From positions 62,001-126,000 of the forward strand of contig CAJUAL010000006.1 of assembly GCA_910584405.1 (NCBI GenBank): a stretch of 64,000 nucleotides of DNA. The letters run 5' to 3'. A program made the position numbers and the translations under genes. A model generated the notes under the pieces. It was not told the DNA's origin. It did not search any database and worked only from the letters and a program-made list of their open reading frames with translations. Origin of the DNA: an uncultured Vampirovibrio sp. (GTDB lineage: Bacteria > Cyanobacteriota > Vampirovibrionia > Gastranaerophilales > Gastranaerophilaceae). Below, one piece after another: positions 59,451 through 64,000 of the stretch (positions within the stretch are counted from its first letter, which is position 1; every line of letters begins with the position of its first letter).

Positions 59451-60464
59451 ATGTTTTTAGGGATTAATGATGTTAAATTTGCACAAAGTGAGCGTGTAAG
59501 CGGTAATCCGTTTGCAACAGCGCCTGTTAAGACGAATAAAGCTAATATGTGGGATGTTTATAAGGCAGATGGTGCTAAAGAGGTTAAAAATATTAGTACT
59601 GTTGATGCTATGGCAGAATTAAACGCTATTAATAAACCGCAAGATACTAAAAAAATAAAAGCTATGGAAAAAATGGCGAAACTGTCTAAATCAATGCAGA
59701 ATAAAAATTTTCTGAATTTGACTCAAAAACATATGAACGCATTTAAACTTTTGGATGCAAATCCTGCATTAAGCGGTTTAGTTGGGAAATTAGATGAAAA
59801 ACTAATAGGAATAACCTCACAAAATGTATATTTAATTCAAAAACTTGAACTTTCATCAATGCAAGATTTGTCTGCCGATGAAATTAATAAAATCTGTAAT
59901 GATATTTCAAAAGCTGCAAAAGATTTAGAACAAGACGCAAAAAAAATCAGAGCAGGAATCTTAAAAGCTGGGGCTTACTCAGAAGCTATGATGAAAATAG
60001 ATGACCCTGATAAAAAGGCTAAGTATGAAAAACTTGCAAATGAAACTGTTCAAAATCTTCCTGACGCGTTCAAAAATAAAGCTGAAGCCGCAGAAGTTCA
60101 AGACCAGTTAGATGAACTTAACGGTGAAGATGGGGTTGAAGAACAATCTGCGGACGAATTTGAAGAAAATAATGATTTTTCTGAGGCTGATGAGCTTGGG
60201 GAAGTCGGAGATTTCCAAAGTCCGTTCTTATATGACGAAGACGGTTCACTTCTTATTGAAAAGTTTGAACAACCTGATTACAATCCTGAAGCTGAGGCTA
60301 AAGAAAATGATAAAGCTGAAAAAGATGCCGATAAAGAACTTAAGAAAATTAAAGATGAATATAAAAAAGATTTGAAAGAACAAAAGGAATTAACAGGTAA
60401 AGATCCTGAACCTATCAAAGACAAAAAAGGTCGTATAGTAAAATCTTTACTTGACGAAGATTAA
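59451..60464 (+). CDS. hypothetical helical, acidic-tailed protein
   Basis: A 337-residue protein without signal peptide. Residues 1-45 are variable; 60-215 are helical and Lys/Ala-rich (KIKAMEKMAKLSKSMQNKNF, then ISKAAKDLEQDAKKIRAGI); from 215 a strongly acidic segment (ELNGEDGVEEQSADEFEE) leads to a Lys/Glu coiled-coil-like tail ending KSLLDED. No family is recognised. Its upstream region shares a motif with the small gene at 15493. Possibly a lineage-specific structural protein. Confidence 0.6.
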   Translation: MFLGINDVKFAQSERVSGNPFATAPVKTNKANMWDVYKADGAKEVKNISTVDAMAELNAINKPQDTKKIKAMEKMAKLSKSMQNKNFLNLTQKHMNAFKLLDANPALSGLVGKLDEKLIGITSQNVYLIQKLELSSMQDLSADEINKICNDISKAAKDLEQDAKKIRAGILKAGAYSEAMMKIDDPDKKAKYEKLANETVQNLPDAFKNKAEAAEVQDQLDELNGEDGVEEQSADEFEENNDFSEADELGEVGDFQSPFLYDEDGSLLIEKFEQPDYNPEAEAKENDKAEKDADKELKKIKDEYKKDLKEQKELTGKDPEPIKDKKGRIVKSLLDED

Positions 60465-61118
60465 TTATCTGACATCTAAGAATTTATGAACCTGCGGAAT
60501 TAGTCGCACGTTAGGATAAAATGACGTGAATTTATCTAAAATTTCGTTACAAAATTCAGATGATACAGTCATATTATACCCGTCCATTTTTGGCTGGAGT
60601 ATAAGTTCTAAATTAAATTGATGTCCGAGATTTATACACTCCTCAATATTTTTATCCGAGATATTTTCATCAAAGACTATTTTTGCAAAAGTTTGAATGC
60701 CTCGGCATTGTTCAAAAAATTCTTGATGAATTTTCGGATCAAGCGCTAATTTTATATCAGCAGAGATTATATCAACATAATCTCTGATTTTTATTAGGTT
60801 TTGTGCTAAAGTTGCATTTGTTTCAAGGTAGATTTTTGTTTTCCCCTTTATCATCGGTAGAAATTCTTGTAAAAACTCGACAGAAAGCAATGGTTCTCCG
60901 CCTGTTAAAGAAATTGAGTGGAAAGATGCAAGGTTATATTCTGTTGTTATTTTTGTATAAAGTTCTTCCGCGCTGTAACTTATGCCGTTTGCAAAATCAG
61001 TATCACAATAACTGCACTTTAAATTACATCCGCAAAATCTTATAAATAATTGTTTGTATCCAACAACCGGTCCTTCACCTTGGATTGATGAAAATATTTC
61101 GTTTACTTTAGTTTTCAT
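60465..61118 (-). CDS. queE: 7-carboxy-7-deazaguanine synthase
   Basis: Radical SAM enzyme of queuosine and 7-deazapurine synthesis (217 residues). It has EIFSSIQGEGPVVGYKQLFIRFCGCNLKCSYCDTDFA, where the cluster motif is the modified CxxxCxxC, and SLTGGEPLL. Other que genes are not adjacent. It overlaps the upstream DnaJ-like gene by 11 bases. Confidence 0.94.
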   Translation of the reverse strand: MKTKVNEIFSSIQGEGPVVGYKQLFIRFCGCNLKCSYCDTDFANGISYSAEELYTKITTEYNLASFHSISLTGGEPLLSVEFLQEFLPMIKGKTKIYLETNATLAQNLIKIRDYVDIISADIKLALDPKIHQEFFEQCRGIQTFAKIVFDENISDKNIEECINLGHQFNLELILQPKMDGYNMTVSSEFCNEILDKFTSFYPNVRLIPQVHKFLDVR

Positions 61119-62121
61119 TGATAAAATTCTTTCTCACATCATCTTTTGATAAATTCTTAAGCTCTTTATAAAGCTTAATTTCATCATCCGATAAATCATG
61201 AGAAAATTCAATACTTACCGTAATAATTAAGTCACCGATTTTACCATTTTTCTTAATTCCTTGATTTGCAATACGAAATTTTTGCCCTGAACAGGTGTTT
61301 GGCGGAAGTTTTAGTTTTATCGTTCCGTCAAAAGAAGGTATTTTTATTTCTTCTCCTAATGCTGCTTCAAACGGGGTTATCGGCACATTGTAGTAAATAT
61401 TTAACTTGTCAAAGTGGTATTTTGTTTTTGTTTCTACTTTGACATTTATATATAAATCTCCGTTAGCACCGCCGTTTTTACCGCTGGCGCCTTCGCCTTT
61501 CAGTCTTAGTTTTGCTCCGTCTTTTATGCCTTTCGGGATTGTTACGGTTATTCTTTTTCGTTTTGAAATTTCGCCCGTACCGTTACAGTTATTACATTTC
61601 CCACCGTTGATGAATTTTCTGCCAAAACAGTTCGGGCAGGTTTGAGTTGTAAGAATATTTATTATTCTCTTACTGCCTGTTATCACTTCTTCTGGGCTAA
61701 TTTTTATATCTGTTGTTATGTTTTCGCCTTTTTGAGGTTTGTGAAGTTCTTTTGTGTGTTTTTGTTTTTTTAATTTAGTCTGCCAATATTTGAGTGTCTT
61801 TAGCGGATTAAATTCTTTAGATTCTTTTTTAGTGGTTGGTTTTGGAGCTTCTTTCGGGGCTGGTGTAGGAATCGGGGTCGGGGTCGGTTTTTCCTGTTTA
61901 AATATCCCGTTTATTATATCGTAATTCTTACGTTTTTGACTGTCTGAAAGCGTTTCATATGCGCTTGTAATTTTTTTAAAAGTATCAATAGCATTTTTTT
62001 CTTTATTTAAATCGGGGTGGTATTTTCTTGCAAGTTTTCGGTATGCGCATTTTATCTGAACGCTTGTTGCATCAGTTTCTACACCTAAAATCTCATAAAA
62101 ATTTACATTATTAAACGCCAT
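61108..62121 (-). CDS. DnaJ-like co-chaperone with reduced zinc finger
   Basis: A 337-residue DnaJ family protein. The J domain (residues 5-70) has HPD in ARKYHPDLNKE. A Pro/Thr/Lys-rich linker replaces the Gly/Phe region. Only one pair of CxxC motifs (CPNCFGRKFINGGKCNNCNGTGE) remains instead of four CxxCxGxG. The C-terminal substrate-binding domains (KRITVTIPKGIKDGAKLRLKGEG) are normal. It would stimulate DnaK and may be specialised. No dnaK or grpE is nearby. Confidence 0.87.
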   Translation of the reverse strand: MAFNNVNFYEILGVETDATSVQIKCAYRKLARKYHPDLNKEKNAIDTFKKITSAYETLSDSQKRKNYDIINGIFKQEKPTPTPIPTPAPKEAPKPTTKKESKEFNPLKTLKYWQTKLKKQKHTKELHKPQKGENITTDIKISPEEVITGSKRIINILTTQTCPNCFGRKFINGGKCNNCNGTGEISKRKRITVTIPKGIKDGAKLRLKGEGASGKNGGANGDLYINVKVETKTKYHFDKLNIYYNVPITPFEAALGEEIKIPSFDGTIKLKLPPNTCSGQKFRIANQGIKKNGKIGDLIITVSIEFSHDLSDDEIKLYKELKNLSKDDVRKNFINEN

Positions 62122-62190
62122 ATAATTTATCTAATGATAAATTATAAAATTTCAACATTGTCTGCATGTGGTAAGATAACAGGCGACGAA

Positions 62191-63414
62191 TTATTTACTA
62201 ATTCCCCCTAAAATATCTTTTCTATATTTCATTCCGTCAAAAGAAATTTGAGATAAATCTTCATACATAAGATTTTTAGCTCTGTTTAGAGTTGAAGCCG
62301 TTTTTGTGATAACAAAAACTTCACCCTTAGCTGTTAAATATTTTTCGTCGTTTGTTTTTGTTATGTTTAAAAATTCGATATCTTCAATATTATCTAACCC
62401 TTTTATGACTTTATTGTTCTGCCTTGATAGAACTACTGCTGAAACAGAAGACAGTTCGTTTGTCTTGATCTGTTCGTATTCATCAGCAAAAAGCCCTTCA
62501 ATACAAGCCATAAATATTTCAATAAGGTTATCATCAACAAGGTTTAATACAGCTGCTGCATCAAAATTTTGTAAAAACGGTTTAAATTCATTGACAAAAA
62601 ACTTATCTTCGCCTGTTAATGTACATTCAACGCCAAGAATCCCCATATAAGGAGTTCCTTTTCGGTCTAATGAAGTTAAGGTATTTCTTACGATATTATC
62701 AACTCTTGAGAATACAACATCTGAAATTTTATAATTCGGAGCAAAACATCCCATACCGTTTGTTAATAAGCCGCCGTCACCGTTTTCGCTGAATTTGTAA
62801 TTACCAAGAGCAGTTATCGGTAGTGCGCTGTAGCCGTCTGTTATATAGTAAATGGTAAAATTATGTCCGCTTGTATATTCTTCTATTAATACATTTGTTT
62901 CATTTCGGGTTGAAAAAAGAATTTCCAGAAATTCTCTTGCAAGTGCGGTTGTTGTGCATACAAGTCTGTCTTCAATTCCGTTATATTTACTACATTTTAT
63001 TGTAATCGGGAAATTTGCGCTTTTTAAAAATTCTTCTGTTTGTTGAAGTTTTTCAAAAACTCCGAATTTAGAGGTTTGTGCCCTGTTTTTATATAGGAAT
63101 TTTTTACCTGAAGATTTATTTATTGCAATGTTACAGGCATCTTTAACAGGACCAAAAATGTTTTGCCCGTTTGTTTGAAAAAACGATACAATATCAGCCT
63201 CAAGTGCTTTTTCGCTGACAGGAATTGTTAAATCAATCTCATTTTCTAATGCGAATTTTAAAAGTCCCGTTAAGTCATCTTCTCTTATATCAACATTACT
63301 GCTGGGCGCGATAAAAATATTTTCAACAGATTCGTTTTGGGTAAGTTTTTTGCTCAATGCTTCAGCAGCTGCGCCTTTACCGATTATTAATATGTTTTTC
63401 TTTTGTTTTTCCAT
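62191..63414 (-). CDS. PurD-like ATP-grasp protein, divergent
   Basis: A 407-residue protein with the layout of phosphoribosylamine-glycine ligase: an N-terminal Rossmann-like part (ILIIGKGAAAEALSKKL, then TIPVSEKALEADIVSFFQTNGQNIFGP), an ATP-grasp middle (NKSSGKKFLYKNR, NFPITIKCS, VLIEEYTSGHNFTIYYITDG) and a C-terminal PurD-type domain. Canonical segments are worn: KADGLAAGKGV is replaced by IKCSKYNGIEDR and EFNVRFGDPE by NEFKPFLQNFDA. It could be a real but fast-evolving PurD or a paralogue with another substrate. Confidence 0.72.
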   Translation of the reverse strand: MEKQKKNILIIGKGAAAEALSKKLTQNESVENIFIAPSSNVDIREDDLTGLLKFALENEIDLTIPVSEKALEADIVSFFQTNGQNIFGPVKDACNIAINKSSGKKFLYKNRAQTSKFGVFEKLQQTEEFLKSANFPITIKCSKYNGIEDRLVCTTTALAREFLEILFSTRNETNVLIEEYTSGHNFTIYYITDGYSALPITALGNYKFSENGDGGLLTNGMGCFAPNYKISDVVFSRVDNIVRNTLTSLDRKGTPYMGILGVECTLTGEDKFFVNEFKPFLQNFDAAAVLNLVDDNLIEIFMACIEGLFADEYEQIKTNELSSVSAVVLSRQNNKVIKGLDNIEDIEFLNITKTNDEKYLTAKGEVFVITKTASTLNRAKNLMYEDLSQISFDGMKYRKDILGGISK

Positions 63415-63543
63415 AAAGAGATTATACTACATAAAACAGATGATTTTTGTTAAGTTATTTTAAAATTTTTAAACAAGCTATGATATAATTATGACAAAAC
63501 GATTTTTATAATTAAAAACTACGATAAGTAGAAAGGTTTTTAA

Positions 63544-63786
63544 ATGGCAGGTATAGTAAATTTTTTATCAAACGTATTTCAAGCTCCGGGTGTAAATACA
63601 ACCGCTCCGGTGGTTCGTCAGGCACCAAATAATAATCCTTACGGAAACAACCCGTTTGTTAATTATAACGGTAATCGTTACAACCAGTTTTATGCACAAA
63701 ATAAACCCGTAAAAGGCGGATATTTTGCAGGTTATTACAACGGTAAACAAAATATAGTCGGCCGTCGTTTATTTATTGAAGTTTAA
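63544..63786 (+). CDS. small Asn/Tyr-rich hypothetical protein
   Basis: An 80-residue protein: MAGIVNFLSNVFQAPGVNTTAP, then a centre rich in Asn, Tyr and Gly (NNNPYGNNPFVNYNGNRYNQFY) and GGYFAGYYNGKQ before the end GRRLFIEV. It is likely disordered or adhesive. AGAAAGG precedes the start. It has its own terminator. No family is known. Confidence 0.55.
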   Translation: MAGIVNFLSNVFQAPGVNTTAPVVRQAPNNNPYGNNPFVNYNGNRYNQFYAQNKPVKGGYFAGYYNGKQNIVGRRLFIEV

Positions 63787-63797
63787 TTTAAATATAT

Positions 63798-63834
63798 AAA
63801 AAAGGGGCGGAGCCACAGGCTCCGCCCCTTTTTT
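63798..63834. terminator. bidirectional terminator
   Basis: AAAAAAGGGGCGGAGCC (63798-63814), ACA, GGCTCCGCCCCTTTTTT (63818-63834), a perfect 17-bp stem between the small gene and the convergent prepilin. Confidence 0.92.
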
Positions 63835-63843
63835 ATTAAATCT

Positions 63844-64000
63844 TTAATAATCCATTTTCCAACCGTTTGCCATAACATATGTAAAACAGCTTGAGGCATT
63901 ACCGTTTTGGCAGTTAGTTTTTAGTGATGCTAAACTTGATGTAGTAGTTGGAAGTTTACCTGTATTAGATATTGTAAATTCAAATAAATCTCTTCCGACA
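63844..64000 (-). CDS. prepilin-like protein, C-terminal part (truncated by window edge)
   Basis: The last 51 residues before a TAA at 63846-63844. GRDLFEFTISNTGKLPT corresponds to the xDxFxF segment of the other prepilins in this window, and NCQNGNASSCFTYVMANGWKMDY gives the paired cysteines and the usual end. The N-terminal helix lies beyond the window. This is the seventh member of the family here. Confidence 0.75.
   Translation of the reverse strand, partial: VGRDLFEFTISNTGKLPTTTSSLASLKTNCQNGNASSCFTYVMANGWKMDY

Noticed and set aside
1-64000. CRISPR array, tRNA or rRNA genes, prophage or IS element
   Set aside because: No regularly spaced repeats, no recognisable tRNA cloverleaf or rRNA, and no transposase, integrase or phage structural gene were seen. 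The lysozyme-like gene alone is not evidence of a prophage, as its neighbours are ordinary genes.

Overview
The window looks like chromosome from a low-GC, Gram-negative-type bacterium. Outer-membrane machinery (TolC-type channel, secretin, MlaE/MlaF-type lipid transporter) is combined with MinCDE, an LL-diaminopimelate-type aminotransferase, the methylerythritol phosphate pathway and an unusually large number of prepilin genes whose N-terminus reads FTLAEVLITLGIIG or close to it. That combination fits the non-photosynthetic cyanobacterial relatives (Vampirovibrionia/Melainabacteria, e.g. gut Gastranaerophilales). The placement is inferred from gene content and style; no marker phylogeny was run. 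No rRNA, tRNA, CRISPR array, transposase or integrase was found.

Layout. 1-6.7 kb: ogt, a prepilin with a divergent HTH regulator, the rpmH-rnpA pair, proC, a short DXS-type gene and a second prepilin/HTH pair. 7-14 kb: a MacAB-TolC-like efflux operon on the minus strand that contains two tandem DUF3137-like genes. 14-21 kb: a GlcF/LutA-like Fe-S protein, a thioredoxin/CcdA pair, ribH, murQ, gpsA, a RicT/PSP1 protein, and a third prepilin/HTH pair. 21-28 kb: a SemiSWEET-like protein, minCDE, a transglycosylase-domain protein with an EF-hand, an NrtR-like Nudix protein, secG, tcdA, an SDR gene and a prepilin frameshifted at a poly-G tract. 28-37 kb: efp, accB-accC, folC carrying an in-frame palindromic repeat, rpmI-rplT, a prepilin, a LysM/lysozyme protein and a MATE transporter. 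38-49 kb: a U32 peptidase family/YqeG pair, a type IV pilus/type II secretion operon (PilP-like, secretin, ATPase, platform protein), an SDR gene and a large TPR protein. 49-64 kb: mlaE/mlaF-like genes, a DapL-like aminotransferase, a prepilin, cysK-nadD-yqeK, a HerA-like protein with a PcrA-type C-terminal domain, aroH, fmt-def, TPR and hypothetical proteins, queE with a DnaJ-like gene, a PurD-like ATP-grasp gene and the tail of a seventh prepilin.

The most distinctive theme is the dispersed prepilin family: six complete or broken copies and one partial copy, all far from the assembly operon. Three of them sit head-to-head with a small Cro/C1-type regulator across a short intergenic region containing perfect palindromes unique to that pair. 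In the best case (1.4-1.5 kb) the palindrome overlaps the -10 and predicted start of a near-consensus promoter for the prepilin. This looks like a set of individually switched minor pilins or pseudopilins served by one shared machine. A fourth copy may be switched by a homopolymeric G tract.

Several short intergenic palindromic repeats occur, and one of them is also inside the folC reading frame. Many genes have -10 elements only 7-10 nt before the start codon, suggesting frequent leaderless or nearly leaderless transcription.
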